A stretch of DNA of 64,000 bases from Magicicada septendecula (lineage: Eukaryota; Arthropoda; Insecta; Hemiptera; Cicadidae), in NCBI GenBank assembly GCA_034769895.1, contig CM068372.1, positions 381,195,910-381,259,909 of the forward strand, given 5' to 3'. A program made the position numbers and the translations under genes. The number at the start of each line of letters is the position of its first letter. Positions within the stretch are counted from its first letter, which is position 1. This document shows, in pieces, positions 45,640 through 57,619 of the stretch. The notes under the pieces were generated by a model. The model searched no databases, had not been told where the DNA came from, and saw only the letters and a program-made list of their open reading frames with translations.

Positions 45640-46062
45640 CTTCTCTTCTTCTTCTCCTCTTCAAGGATTAGGTTTTATAAACCTGTTCCGGCACCCACCT
45701 CATCCTCGAACGACCCACGTCTCTTCTACCAATGGCTTTATAGTTCGTTGCCACTTTCGGCAATCGATCCTCTGTCATCCTTTGCAGATGATTCCACCAT
45801 TGTCTTCTGTAAATTGAAATAATTTCATATATGTCCTTTACTTCGAGTTCTGCTCTGATATCTTCATTCCTTATTCTGTCTTGCAATGTATAATTTAAAG
45901 TACCTACGAATTTCGAAGAAACTGCATTTCAGCACTGTGAATCTTGCCGCATTCCTTTTTTGTCATAACCCACGCCTCACTCCCATAAATCAACGTGGTT
46001 ATTGTAATTGTCTTATAAAATTTATTCCTTGCGCTGTGTCATGTTTTATTTCTAAGATAAAT
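45640..46062 (-). mobile_element. LINE C-terminal relic
   Basis: Minus strand LIYGSEAWVMTKKECGKIHS-type start, QDRIRNEDIRAELEVKD, RRQWWNHLQRMTEDRLPKVA and GRRDVGRSRMRWVPEQV, then GAA-rich tail. Family of 17751-18440. Confidence 0.8.
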
Positions 46063-46134
46063 ATAAATTCCCTAGATTTAGCGATTTTCCCTAAATTGGC
46101 TTCACAGGCCAACGGATAACGGTTTAAAAGAGTC

Positions 46135-46610
46135 AGCTGTCACTCGTGCTACAATCCAACTGTCTGAATATCGCTTTGTTCTGTACTCTTGCTCTGCATG
46201 TAAATAACTCCACGCGAGAGTAAATACAGGCAAACAGAGAAAGGTGCAATGGTGGGACGCGGGAAACTGTTAATTTGGTCTTAATATAAAATGTATTCGT
46301 TGCTGGCGCCGAAGAGGAGACAGCTGCTAGATCGTCGAGAGTCGGCTCACTCATACATTCTGCAACGCCGACTGAGTGGGAGGGAGGGAGGGGTTTGGGG
46401 GGTCTCAGCATCAAGTCAGTTAACTAACTTTATTAATCTCACAGTGTTGTTCCACTGCTTAGTTTGTTTGCTGTGTGCACGAGCGCGCGTGTGTGTAGAT
46501 CTACTTCTCTCTCTCTCCTTTGTTCTTCCATTAGTTGCTATAAGCTCCGCCGCTCTGCTTCATCTCAAGTACTCTACTCCAAGTGTGTGACAATAAATCT
46601 AATTTACCTG
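46135..46610 (+). repeat. Dispersed repeat with polyA signal, copy 1
   Basis: Shares GTCAGTTAACTAACTTTATTA, GTTTGTTTGCTG, CTCAAGTACT and ACAAT(A)AATCTAATTTACC with inverted copies at 55413 and 56880. AATAAA at about 46591 near one end, internal (CT) or G-rich repeats. Possibly an LTR; no TSD established. Confidence 0.55.
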
Positions 46611-46799
46611 ACTGTAGAAGACCTATTCACATTGTAGCATATATCGTATAAGACCTTCTTGTGTTCAAATGTCGGTAAAACACATTTAATTTTATTTATT
46701 ATTTAATGCAAAATCCTTATCAACTTGGACACTGAACGTAAAGATCCAAAGCCGCGGATACAGGCTAGTGAAACGTGATTTTTACGATCAGTACTCGGA

Positions 46800-47070
46800 G
46801 TATCACGGAGGGACCGGCTAAGAAATCATGTATAAGGAACATCCTTGGAATATACAACGTAAGCGAAAGGATAAAGTAATACAGACAGGATTGGACAGAC
46901 TATACTGAAAGGATGTATAAGAACAGGATACCAAAACAGATGTTGATTTATAACCCGAAAGGACTGCGCAATATTGTAAGAACAAAGAGAAGATGGTCCA
47001 AGGAGTACGCAACGGATCGTAAGGTCCACAGCCTGAAGAAGGAGAACAACAACAACAACAAGAGAATTTA
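46800..47070 (+). mobile_element. LINE 3'-end relic
   Basis: Plus frame YRQDWTDYTERMYKNRIPKQ, MLIYNPKGLRNIVRTKRRWS and KVHSLKKE then AAC repeats; matches the Y..DW..H..RM...P.G.R..GR..KRW pattern. Confidence 0.65.
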
Positions 47071-47247
47071 GAAGAGAAATTCCTTATCATAAAACGGGGG
47101 AGGGGTTATTAATTTTAATTTTCATTAAGATTAGTAAAACTCGGTAATGCAAGTTCACAAGCTTTTTCGGCTGGCTTCAACATTGTTGAGATTATTACCA
47201 TCAGCCTGGCTGATAGGCCGTGGTCCACAGTTTCGTTATTGACAAAC

Positions 47248-47280
47248 GTTTCAGCCCCCACCATCGGAGGCCATCACCAG
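47248..47280 (-). ncRNA. Hammerhead-like motif, variant
   Basis: Minus strand CTGGTGA (A to G in the core), spacer T, GGCC/GGCT stem, GAAACG. Confidence 0.35.
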
Positions 47281-47460
47281 TGCCTGAAACGATTGGCACG
47301 GTGACCGCCAATTCACCTCAGAGATGAGGTAGACACTATGCATTTTGCCTGGGAAGGCTCAATTATATAAACATGTTGTACCAGCACGATCTAACCTGGA
47401 AAACAGGATCAACCAGTCACCGCAAGTGCTATCTGATTGGACACCGTGCCAATTTAGGTA

Positions 47461-47493
47461 CTGATGATGGCGTCCGATGCTGGGGGCCGAAAC
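47461..47493 (+). ncRNA. Hammerhead-like motif
   Basis: CTGATGA, spacer T, GGC/GCC stem with long loop, GAAACG. Confidence 0.45.
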
Positions 47494-48357
47494 GTTTGTC
47501 AACGTGAAATTAAAAAATCTTGATTTGAAGATTGAGTTACAAACAATTACGGAATTATAAACAATTCCCATTTCATTTAATATGCATTAATATATTTAGA
47601 AAACTTGAATACATTTAATATAGTTTTATATTTAATATCTAAAAATAAATTTAATACGTATACATTTAATGTAGACTATCTTATGTTCAAATATACCAAT
47701 GCGTGTTCTGTGATATCAACTGTGCTGTGCTCTGTCGGTGCTGTTTGTAACATATATCGAGTGCATTTTCATTGTTTCGGTATTCACATAAACGTTTTCA
47801 GCAGCCGATCGTTGCGGAACACACGTCAACATAATCCCGGTGAGTAACTGTTTTTTTTACTGTGTTTTGATCAGTCAGTCGCACTTTTTGATCCGTAAAA
47901 GCAGTTCGATTAAACAGTACTTTAAAAAAAGTGTGTTAAGTTGAAATGAAAAAGGGAGAAAAACATAAAACATAAATATAATGTTGAATTGTTATATTAG
48001 GAGAAAAACAAATAAGTTATTGTGTTCTACTGTAGAAATGTTATCAGCACTGAGCACGGTGGAAAAGCATCGGATAAATTAGAGCAGATTACTAGGGAGA
48101 AACATAGACGTGAACAGAGGTAAAGAAGAGGAAATCTACGTACTTTTTCAAATTTTAAATCCGGTCACCCTGCTGTAGTAATCACTGATCTAATGACGTT
48201 GTAATGTATTTATAATATTCACACACTTATTGCTTACTAATGGTACCTATAATCTCAATCTTCTATTGTGGTTGTGTATTCGTTGATCATAACCTAAAAA
48301 TACCATACATATGGTTTATAGTAAAGTTTTAATTACTCACATTCTTAATTTCGATCG

Positions 48358-48381
48358 ATTTCGGTCATAGACCATCGTCAG
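48358..48381 (-). ncRNA. Hammerhead-like motif, compact
   Basis: Minus strand CTGACGA, spacer T, perfect GGTC/GACC stem with TAT loop, GAAATCG. Confidence 0.5.
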
Positions 48382-48600
48382 GACATATAAAGCTTACACT
48401 GTGCACTCGCGATCACAATATTGTAAAACAGTTACGGTACTATTTACAAAAAACGAATTCATAAACACCGATTATCGTCAAAAAAATACGTTTGTGTCCA
48501 AAGTTTCTCGAGAACTCATTTACTCATTTACGAATTCGTTTTTTTTGTAAATAGTAACTGTTTTACAATATTGTGACCTCGAGTGGACAGTGTATATGTC

Positions 48601-48624
48601 CTGACGATGGTCTATGAACGAAGT
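48601..48624 (+). ncRNA. Hammerhead-like motif, decayed
   Basis: CTGACGA, spacer T, GGTC/GAAC broken stem, GAAGT for GAAAT. Mirror of 48358-48381. Confidence 0.35.
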
Positions 48625-48878
48625 CGCCGAAATTAATAATGTGAGTAATTAACACTTTATTATACTGTAAATCATATGTATGGTATCTTTAGGTTAAACA
48701 ACGAATACACCACAATAGAAGATTGAAATCACTATTATGTAAAGAATATTTAAACCTATCAAAACGATATCACAACACGTCGTCTTGGATTGTCACATGG
48801 TTGGTAGCGAGACTTCTCAGAACGTTAAATACCTTATTCATTGGGACGGGGTCTCTCCCGTCACTGTGTCTCTGTCTA

Positions 48879-48879
<1 letters not shown>

Positions 48880-48937
<58 letters not shown>

Positions 48938-49089
48938 TTAAATAATTGTTCCGGTTTTATTGGTGAGAAGTATTTCAGAGCACGTACGGAATGACAAGAA
49001 CGTCGCCATTACACACCTATAACAATTCCACGGCACGCGCGAGCAAGAAGACATGTGTCCTATGCATCTCAGAATGTTAAGTCTCCGGT

Positions 49090-49176
<87 letters not shown>

Positions 49177-49208
49177 GCCACAATGTGTAACACACTTATT
49201 CCCACTTT

Positions 49209-49275
<67 letters not shown>

Positions 49276-49471
49276 GTGTTGTTGCATTCATTGTATTACA
49301 GTAGTTTTCGTCTGTCCGTCTATCTTCTCCCGCGTCTCACTGTCACCCTCTCTCTTTCTCTCGTCACTTCTTTCGCTCACTACAGTACGTACACTATACA
49401 ATATGTTGATCTCTCTATCACATTATTTAATACTCTCTTCCTCCCTCCCTCTCTCTCTCTCTCTCTCTCCG

Positions 49472-49507
<36 letters not shown>

Positions 49508-49751
49508 TCTCTCTCTCTCACTCTCTCTCTCTCTCTCTTTCTTTACCCTTTGAATTACTCAAACCGTTATCATCGTCTATGCGTTTGACTATCTGTTCGT
49601 GAACCTGTCTGTTTGACTCTGCTTTTCTCCCCTTCACACACACACACGCGCGCGCGCGCGTGGCCATGATATACCCTTTCAATCCCACCTTAGATTTACA
49701 CTGTGTTGTCAGTCAGTCAGTACTCCCTATTTGTACCACAATACCTCTATA

Positions 49752-49787
<36 letters not shown>

Positions 49788-49989
49788 TCTTTTCGCTCTA
49801 TTTTGTTCTTTAAAAAATAGGTAGAAATATTCTAAATAGTGGATTCAAATAATTTTACAATTGTTTTTAAAGTCCTACACTATTTTAAGGTAGTACTAAA
49901 GACATCATAAAAATACAAATGGTTTTCTTAGTTTTTCATCTTTTTCTTTCTTCCCTGTCCAACTTGATGTCTGTCTGACTCTGTCTCTA

Positions 49990-50046
<57 letters not shown>

Positions 50047-50062
50047 ACACCACACCACAAAG
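48880..50062. repeat. Microsatellite cluster
   Basis: (TCTG)n/(CT)n 48876-48938, (CT)n 49091-49174, (CA)n 49211-49274, (CT)n runs 49448-49540, (CA)n/(CG)n 49636-49661, (CT)n/(CA)n 49754-49788 and (CA)n 49996-50047. The LINE-free interval between repeats shows no gene. Confidence 0.95.
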
Positions 50063-52900
50063 AACAAAATGCTTAGAATTGTCCTTTACACATTTACATT
50101 GCATTCTCTCTTCCTGTTTGTCCAACAATGGGTTGTATCCACTATTTTACAGAAATTTCTCTTTCTGTCTCTCTTTTTTCTGCTTAATGCACAGAATGTC
50201 TCACACGCTGCGACATAATCTCTCTCTCTCTGTCTCTCTCTCCTCCCCCCTCTCTCTCACTATCTATCTATACATTGTTGCACGCTTCCTTGCTTGCTTG
50301 GCCCCAAAAGCGCAACACAGAATACACCAAAAATAACATAATATACCACAAAATCAACCAAGATACTTATTACTATTTATGTCTCTCTACACATCATAAC
50401 ATACTTCTCAAATATCATTAAAGTTTAACATAATTCCCAAAAGGTGGGAGGTGTGAGTAAACAAAATTTTGAGATACCAGTTAGTGAGCAGAGTCGAACT
50501 CGACCCGTTTATTTCAAAACAATATGAGCCTCGAAACTTTACGTAATCATAAGTCAGTCAGCAAAAGTTAATTACTGAGTTAATCCAACTCAGAAATAAA
50601 CTAAATATTGAAAAGATTAAATACTGAATAAATGGTTTGCTAAAATTCAATAATTGTTTAATTTACATATTGGATAAACTGATTGCTGGATATGGAACGA
50701 TCGCATAAATCAATACTGGTTTACAGTTAATAGTGTTTAGCGTACAAGCTGTGATCGGTTCATGAAAATTCTAACACTGTTCTGCATCACAAAATATACG
50801 TAAAAGGTTTTGGTTCATGTCACATAAGGCGAGGAAACTAGTTTATCTCTCTTTTCATTATTAATGTACTGTAACTTCCACTGAAAGTTGTTAACGGTTA
50901 AGTGTTACTTAGCAATCCGGAGAGATTCGCTCACAGCCTGCTGTAGCTGGTCGCAACGGGGTACGTGTTTCTCAGCTCACGCCATGGACCGCTGCTGTGT
51001 TCACGCTGGAAGAACGTGTGAAGAAAGCTACGTCGAGTCTGTATACTTGTATTCTCACTCCTGTACGTCGAACCAAGTTTTGAACTGAAACTTTCACATC
51101 TTTTAGTATACTTTATGCACCCGGACAGGTTAATTAATACCGGTACGCCTGCATTCATTCATATAGTGCGTAGTCACAAATTTACAAAATCACAAAATTA
51201 CATTATAAAATTACAACTTCAAATTATATATACAACAAATACTGACAATGAACTTTACATATCTTTACTTTTTCTTTAAACTGACTGACTGAAAATTGGT
51301 TTTAGTCGAGGCTGACTGTTACAAACAAGATACGTCTTGGTTGGTTATGAATAACAATCTTTTTACAGAAATTACAAGTTTTCTTTTATGTTACAAACGT
51401 AATAGACGAAAATTATTCGTCCCCAGCATTGATTTATGATAACCAAAAATCATAGTTACCTTGGTAATCGAGGCTTCTTATTTAATGAGCTGAAAGGCCG
51501 GCTCTGCTCACAAGGGCGGTCTCGTGTTCGGGTGTTCGACTGGCGAGATTTAACCGAACAAACGGCTCCGTTAGTAAAGGGAACGGCGTGACGTCAGAAC
51601 GTCGAGCAAAGTACGATTCGCCGATCGTTGCATTCTGCCGAAGCCGAATAATTGCAACAACATGTATCTATCTATCTATTTATCTATCTCTCTAGCCCCC
51701 TCTGTCTCTCTCTTTCAGTTCTTTCACCCTGCAGCTTCGCCTCATCTTATGAAATAAAAGAGAGATGCCAAGAGACAAAACACATATCTTCACGCTGGGG
51801 CCGAAACAAACCTTTTTTGGGTTTAATCCTTGTACAATATGATAATGATGATGAAGACGATAAATTTAGATAGGAAAATTTATTTTAGATATCAACATTT
51901 TCGTTTCACGTTTCTTAGTTATCGGCAACAACGCAACACACATCAATAACTAACAATCCTCATACCACATCAATAACTACAATCACAGTAGCTAAATACG
52001 GGGAACAACCCGCCAGAGGCTGCCAGTAGATTCATTATTATTCATCTATCGAAATATTATTTCGGTGAATAATTCTTTTGCTGCTGGTACATCCATTCTA
52101 CCCAGCCCGGTGTAACGTGCTGTCAAAGTCATAGTAGGCTATATAGTATTAATATTCATTAAACGGTATGAGTGTTCATGCGTGCTTGCGTGCGTCTGCT
52201 GTATTACACTGGAACCGTCATTATTGTTTTATTATTAATAGAAACCTACAGGGTGAGGGGGGGTAGTAGGCTGGAAACAATCTCTCTGTGTATTAGGCCG
52301 CCAACCACAAACGAGGGGCGGCTGCGTTCAGAGCGCGATTACTAAGTTTGGTCGGTCGGTGGTGCGAGGGCGGGGTGCCGTGGCATCCATAATTAAAAGC
52401 CAGTACACACACACACACACACACACACTGGTCTGTTTGTTGTGTGTAGGTAGCCACAGCATGAGAGAGTACGTGTGTGTGAGCGTGTGTACCTGTGTGT
52501 GTTCATATACTGTAGGCTGTGTACTCGTCGTTTGAGTTGATATTATAAACGCTGCTCGGATCGTTGTAATATGTTTGTTTAGTTTTTCATTATCTATACG
52601 TGTGCACTGTAGCCTGTTTGTTTGAAGAAGAACCTGTAGTAGGCCTACAGTTCACACACACACAAATCGCCCCGTAGTTATCAAAAAGTCAAACCGGTGA
52701 CATGTTTTCATCCCTCTTTCTAACAAAAGCCTTTGTATACAATCCTATGGGAATTATGTTTCCGTGTTACAAAGCGAAGTCCCGATATAATTCGAGGTGG
52801 CCGTGACCGACAATCAGGGCAAACGCGAGGCCTAGAGCGAGCGAACAATATTAATTAGAATTATTGCAGGTCCCCCTTTAAAAAGCATGACTGTATAATA
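50063..52900. other. Unassigned 2.8 kb, partly GC-richer
   Basis: No element recognised. Local GC-rich, CpG-containing patches (51490-51640, 52300-52400) and TG/CA tracts (52405-52430) could be a host gene's upstream region, but I see no exon, splice pair or coding frame to support it. Confidence 0.35.
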
Positions 52901-52903
52901 TAT

Positions 52904-53373
52904 TGTAACAAGAATGCTATCGAAAAGCCCAGAACATTCTCCCCTCGTCCCCCCGTCCAGTGTGGCAGGTGTTGCCTCAGTCAAGGCCGCTCACAAGTAG
53001 GTTCTAGTGTGTTCAAGAACACTTTAGATACGTATTAAGTGACGTGAAGTGAGGATGGAAGATTTCTAGAAGGCATGCGATACTTATAAAAAATCATAGC
53101 AGCCGGCTTGTCAGATCAGTTGTGGTGAGCGATTTCTTTAGCGCGGATCGAGTGTTTGCAGCGAAGTGTTGTGTATAATTAGTGCGGAATTCTTTACAGT
53201 TGACATTATTATTGCGTGTGGACAAAAATATTACTTCAATTGTTGTAAGAGACTATCTTGTTGATTACAAATTATTAATTGTGATACTTAAAGCTGGTTA
53301 TTAGTGACTTCATTGGTATCTTGAATTTTGTGTTCCACTGTACCTTACGACGATCAGTGAGACCGTCGTAACA
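52904..53373 (+). mobile_element. Solo LTR (copy 2), 470 bp
   Basis: TGTAACAAGAATGCTATCGA to GACCGTCGTAACA, with 4-bp duplication ATAT (52900-52903, 53374-53377). A TATA-like ACTTATAAAAAATC lies near 53084. Same family as 13856-14439. No internal region is present. Confidence 0.75.
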
Positions 53374-53394
53374 ATATGTATATTGGGAAGATTC

Positions 53395-54040
53395 GTTAAT
53401 AAATTAAACATCGTGCAGTATCCTGTAGGTGATAAAAGCATCTGGAAATGGATTTTGAATTTTGTTCAAAAGTCTTAAAACATCCGCTGCTGTTTCAACT
53501 CTGCCAAAATACTTTCAGTTCCGTGTACAGTTCATCTCCGCCAATATCTCTCTTATTATCAACTCCGGAGTATTTTCTAAATTTTTGGACTATTTCTTAG
53601 GTCTTCTCCTATCATTTCTTTTAACTCTTTCAAATCGCATAAGGAACCGAAAATATTATTAAAGTCTGTTATTTGCTCAAAACGGCGGTCATAGATTCCA
53701 TAGCTCTATCCGCAAGAGGGTAAAAATATTAGATCTTGATATCTTCCTTAAACTAAAGCAGATACAGGCATATCTTCCGTCTCGTAGTCGAACAGTTTTC
53801 TTTTCATTCTCTTCCTACAATGCTCTTACTACTTCGGCTCTATGCTCAACACTTCACACATTTCTTAAGCAGCCGTTCATTCATTGTTGCTGTAATAAAG
53901 CCTTCATTTCGAAACCGCTCCAGAAACTTTATTAGACCTTCCAGTAACTTAGAAGCTACTCCAAGATGCATTTGTAAAGATTCAGGATTGGTACTCACAC
54001 TGCTCACAGCAGTTGTAACACTGTAATCTATCACTACACA
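53395..54040 (-). pseudogene. hAT transposase C-terminal relic
   Basis: Minus strand from 54040: TNPESLQMHLGVASKLLEGL, FLERFRNEGFITATMNE, FYPLADRAME-like, YDRRFEQITDFNNIFGSLCD, LKELKEMIGEDL, DIGGDELYTELKVF and FPDAFITYRIL. These are consecutive blocks of the C-terminal half of insect and vertebrate ZMYM1-like hAT transposases (dimerisation region). Frameshifts separate them. The terminal SGERSFSKLK block is missing, perhaps because the solo LTR lies beyond 53395. Confidence 0.75.
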
Positions 54041-54289
54041 TATTTTATGTATTTCATAAACGCGTAGCTTACTGGTAGATAAGTCGGCACTGTTATTGAA
54101 TTTTTACTTTTACTTTCGGGACCGAGACCGGATGACGCGGCACCTGTCGCACAGAACTCAGTCTGTGCTTAATTACCAATAAGCTGTACTCTTCTGTTTA
54201 TAATGAATATCCACAGGCTTCCCTTCGCACCCATTCTTCTAACGATTTCCTCGTTAGAGCATACCTTATAGGTTCATGTAATTTTCAGT

Positions 54290-54795
54290 ATGCGCTTGTA
54301 TCATCATGTCTGAAATGATTTCAACACTCTCTCTACCTTAGTCCCTAGATTTTTGTGTGCTATTTGAGACGTGTCCAATTGGACAAGTCTCGGGCTGTTT
54401 TGGGGATAAGCCCCATTCAGCTAGTGCTTTAGTCCCCAGAGTCCACGCTTTACAACCGTATAAGGCTACATTCAATACGGATGCATAATTTTAAGACTGT
54501 TGCTTCTGGAAGTTATCATCCTATTCTTATTTGCTTAAAACGCTTTTTTCTTGGGCAATTATTCCCTATTTCTACTTCACTCCGGCCATCTCTAATGGTC
54601 TTATTTCCTAGACAACTAAGTGAGTTCAATAAATCCTCTGGATATTCAATTTTTCTGCGTGCATCGTGTTAGATGATGACACAGGATCCGCTAACAGTAT
54701 TGTATTCAAGTTTGATCTATCATATACTTGAATTTTCAGGATTCACTCTTAATTTTCAATCTCTATGTCATCAAAAACTAAATATAGGAGCTGCG
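54290..54795 (-). mobile_element. Possible LINE relic
   Basis: Minus strand contains VLNVALYGCKAWTLGTKALA (LYG.E.WTL box) and ENIEWILKIQVYDRSN-like residues. Weak, heavily mutated. Confidence 0.4.
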
Positions 54796-55089
54796 GGAGG
54801 AGGCGGGCTGTAAGGAGGTGAGCTGCAGTCTCGCAGGACTCCTTCGTTAAAATATTCTTACGATGGTCACACCGGACCGTTGTGGGTACAGTTGAAACAG
54901 AATAACTGACACCAATGAAGTCACAAAATTCAAACTTTAATTAAACACAAACAGTAGTTAGAAATCAACAAAGCACTCTTATACAATAATTCAAGTTAGT
55001 TTTGTCCAACAACAATTTCCATCTTATGAGTTTTGCACTAATTATTATAATAATCAGTTCTCAATAACCCGTAGCAAACACTGCGATCC

Positions 55090-55375
55090 CCACTTCTAAA
55101 ATAGCCAGGCAGAACTGAACTGTGCCGCTTCGAGATTCAGTATTTATACCTCCGCCGCCTTGCAGTGTAGCGAGCCAGTGGGCCTGGAAGCTGGTAGAAT
55201 AGTCGACAGAGCTGGTTATCCATTCGGCAAAGATGTTCCCAACAATTCGGCCGATACTGCGCAATCCCTTCGAGTATACTCATAATATTCAGTTCCTGCA
55301 GTATGTCTGTGTTTCTTCTATGATCATGGAGATTATACCCTGCCACGTCCTTGACAGCTGGCTTGACCTTTAGTT
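55090..55375 (-). mobile_element. LINE C-terminal relic
   Basis: Minus strand VAGYNLHDHRRNTDILQELN, IAQYRPNCWEHLCRMDNQ, then a drifting basic tail. The D..RN.DI..EL / Y..NW.EHL.RMD pattern is diagnostic. Confidence 0.65.
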
Positions 55376-55412
55376 AAAAACATCTACATTTTACTTAAAT
55401 AATACAATGCAG

Positions 55413-55726
55413 ACAGGTAAATTAGATTTGTTGTCACATACTGTACTTAGAATAAAGTACTTGTGATGAAGACACGGAGTTTATAGGAACTAATTGAAGA
55501 ACAAAGATTGTAAATTCAGCACGCGCGAGACATAATCCACTGAAAGACATACTCCACACGCGCTCGCGCACGCGCTCACGCACACACGGAAAACAAACTA
55601 GGCCGTGGAATAACACTGTGAGATTAATAAAGTTAGTTAACTGACTTGATACTGAGTCCTCCAACCTCATGTAACCACCCTCTCAGTCGGCACAAGCATG
55701 TATGAGCGAGCCGACTCTCAACAATC

Positions 55727-55797
<71 letters not shown>

Positions 55798-55980
55798 CTC
55801 TTAAAATTTCATTAAGAGCAAATGAACAATTTCCCGCATCTCGACATTGCCACCCCCCCTTCATTATCGCGCAGTCACCGGCCCTTTTTTCTCTCTCACT
55901 ATCCATGTTTGTCATTACTTACTCTCTCTCCCTTTCTCCCCTCGAAAGTGAAGTTATTTACATGTTCTTGAAATAGAACG
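55413..55980 (-). repeat. Dispersed repeat with polyA signal, copy 2
   Basis: Inverted relative to 46135. Contains GGTAAATTAGATTTGTTGT, AATAAAGTTAGTTAACTGAC and (CT)n 55733-55801, then AAAATTTCATTAAGAG and CAAATGAACAATTTCCCGC shared with copy 3. Confidence 0.6.
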
Positions 55981-56125
55981 AGAGCACAGAAGCAATACTG
56001 AGCCAGATAAATTGTGCCGTAACGAGTTTACGTCAGAAAACGACTTGTCGCTTCGAAAGCAGAACATTGTTGGTTTCAATCTACACGCAGACGTAAGCGT
56101 TTTTTACGTAGTTCAGGAGGACTCT

Positions 56126-56340
56126 GATCTTCTTCTTCTTCTTCTTCTTCTTCTTCTTCTTCTTCTTCTTCTTCTTCTTCTTCTTCTTCTTCTTCTTCTT
56201 CTTCTTCTTCCTTCCCCTTGTTGTTGTTGTAGTTCTTCTTCTTCTTCTTCTTCTTCTGCCCCTTGTTGTTCGTCTTCTTCCTCCTCTTCCTCTTCTTCGT
56301 TTTCTTCTTCTTTTCGTCTTCGTCTTCGTCTTCTTCTTAA
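56126..56340. repeat. (TTC)n compound microsatellite
   Basis: About 28 TTC units, then TTG/TTC/TCC mixed triplets. Confidence 0.95.
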
Positions 56341-56585
56341 ACAAATAAAACTCTGTGCTTATTCAGCCGTATTAGATCAAGTGGCGAAATTGAAGGCCAA
56401 TGAGATTGACTTATTCAGCTGACCGAGCATAGCCTTCCCTTCCGATTCACTGTAAGACTCCTAGCTTCATAGCCTCGTCCAATCCTAATTGAATCATATT
56501 ACTGATACTTGTAATGGAAGTGACTACGTGTGTCAGTCAGAAAGTTAGTTCCACTAGCATCAAAAAAAATATTTTGTAAACCTGT

Positions 56586-56775
56586 TGTTATGCTTCTTCT
56601 TCTTCTCCTCTTCAAGTATTAGGCTATATAAACCTGTTCCGGCACCCATCTCATCCTCGGACGATCCACGTCTCTTCTACCAGTGGCTTCACAGTTCATT
56701 GCCGCTTTCGGGAATCGATCCTCTGTCATCCTTTGTAGATGATCCCACCATTGTCTTCTGTAAATTGAAATAACG
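56586..56775 (-). mobile_element. Short LINE 3' tip
   Basis: Minus strand YRRQWWDHLQRMTED then GRRR and GAGTGLYSL, with GAA-rich 3' end. Family of 17751-18440, strongly 5'-truncated. Confidence 0.7.
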
Positions 56776-56879
56776 TTAAGGATTCGTATAAATGAGCGGT
56801 GATTCGTGTTGTTATGAACGTTTGAATGGTAGGAGAAATGCAGAGTCCCATATCTCTAAATGGGCGCTGTAATTTACAG

Positions 56880-57200
56880 AATCGGGTAAATTAGTTTCGT
56901 TATCAGATACTAGAGTAAAGTACTTGAGGTAAAGTAGACGGACCGCGCAGTTGAAACTAACGGAGGAACAAAGGTTGGAAATCCAGCGCGCGAGAGAAAG
57001 TCAATGCGCACACATACGCGCGCACACACACAAGCAAGCAAACAAACTAAGCCGTGGAATAACACACAGAGAGATTAATAAAGTTCGTTAACTGACTTGA
57101 TGCTTAGTCCCCCCCCCCCCCCAGAATGCGACAACTCACTTCTACTATCCTCACAGTCGGAGCAAGAATGTAAGAGCGAGCCGACTCTCGACGACCTTGC

Positions 57201-57272
<72 letters not shown>

Positions 57273-57440
57273 CGACATCGACGAATACATTTTATATTAA
57301 GATTTCATTAAGAGTAAATGAACAATTTCCCGCGTCCCACCATCGCGTCCTTCCCTATCCCGCTAACTTTCGCTGTTTGCCATTACTTTGTCAACCCCCT
57401 TGAAAGTGGAGTTATTTACATGTTCTCTAAATAGGGCAAC
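56880..57440 (-). repeat. Dispersed repeat with polyA signal, copy 3
   Basis: Tracks copy 2 closely (GTGGAATAACAC, GAGATTAATAAAGTT, GCGAGCCGACTCTC) with (C)n at 57109-57122 and (CT)n 57203-57270. The stretch to 57600 repeats GAAAGTGGAGTTATTTAC. Confidence 0.6.
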
Positions 57441-57619
57441 TGACAAAGCGAGAATACGGCGAAGCGATAGTGAGAGCAACATTCTTTCGCGACAGCAACG
57501 AATATAGTTTGCATTAATGTTTTGACGTCAAGACTCACCCTCTTGAAAGTGGAGTTATTTACGTATACTCTAAACATAGAGTCACCCAGAGTAAGAGAAC
57601 CGAAATGATATTCAAATGT

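Larger units (their letters stand above)
47190..47510. mobile_element. Penelope-type inverted dimer
   Basis: Left GGCCGTGGTCCACAG, CAAACGTTTCAGCCCCC and CATCACCAG; right CTGATGATGGCGTCCGATGC and CCGAAACGTTTGTCAA. Arms are more diverged than in the 34-kb dimer and no TSD was found, so it is older. Confidence 0.6.
48187..48726. mobile_element. Penelope-type inverted dimer
   Basis: Inverted arms share CACAATATTGTAAAACAGTTA, GTGAGTAATTAA and ACCACAATAGAAGA. AATCACT at 48180-48186 and 48727-48733 is a possible 7-bp TSD. The left copy runs about 80 bases further out. Same family as 35216-35426 and 40854-41165. Confidence 0.65.

Noticed and set aside
47800..47850. CCCGGTGAGTAAC as a splice donor of a host exon
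   Set aside because: One consensus donor without acceptor, coding frame or promoter evidence is not enough.
49183..49602. 139-residue His-Thr/Ser-Leu frame
   Set aside because: Translation of (CA)n and (CT)n microsatellites.
56012..56422. 136-residue Leu/Ser-rich frame
   Set aside because: Translation of (TTC)n and related triplets.
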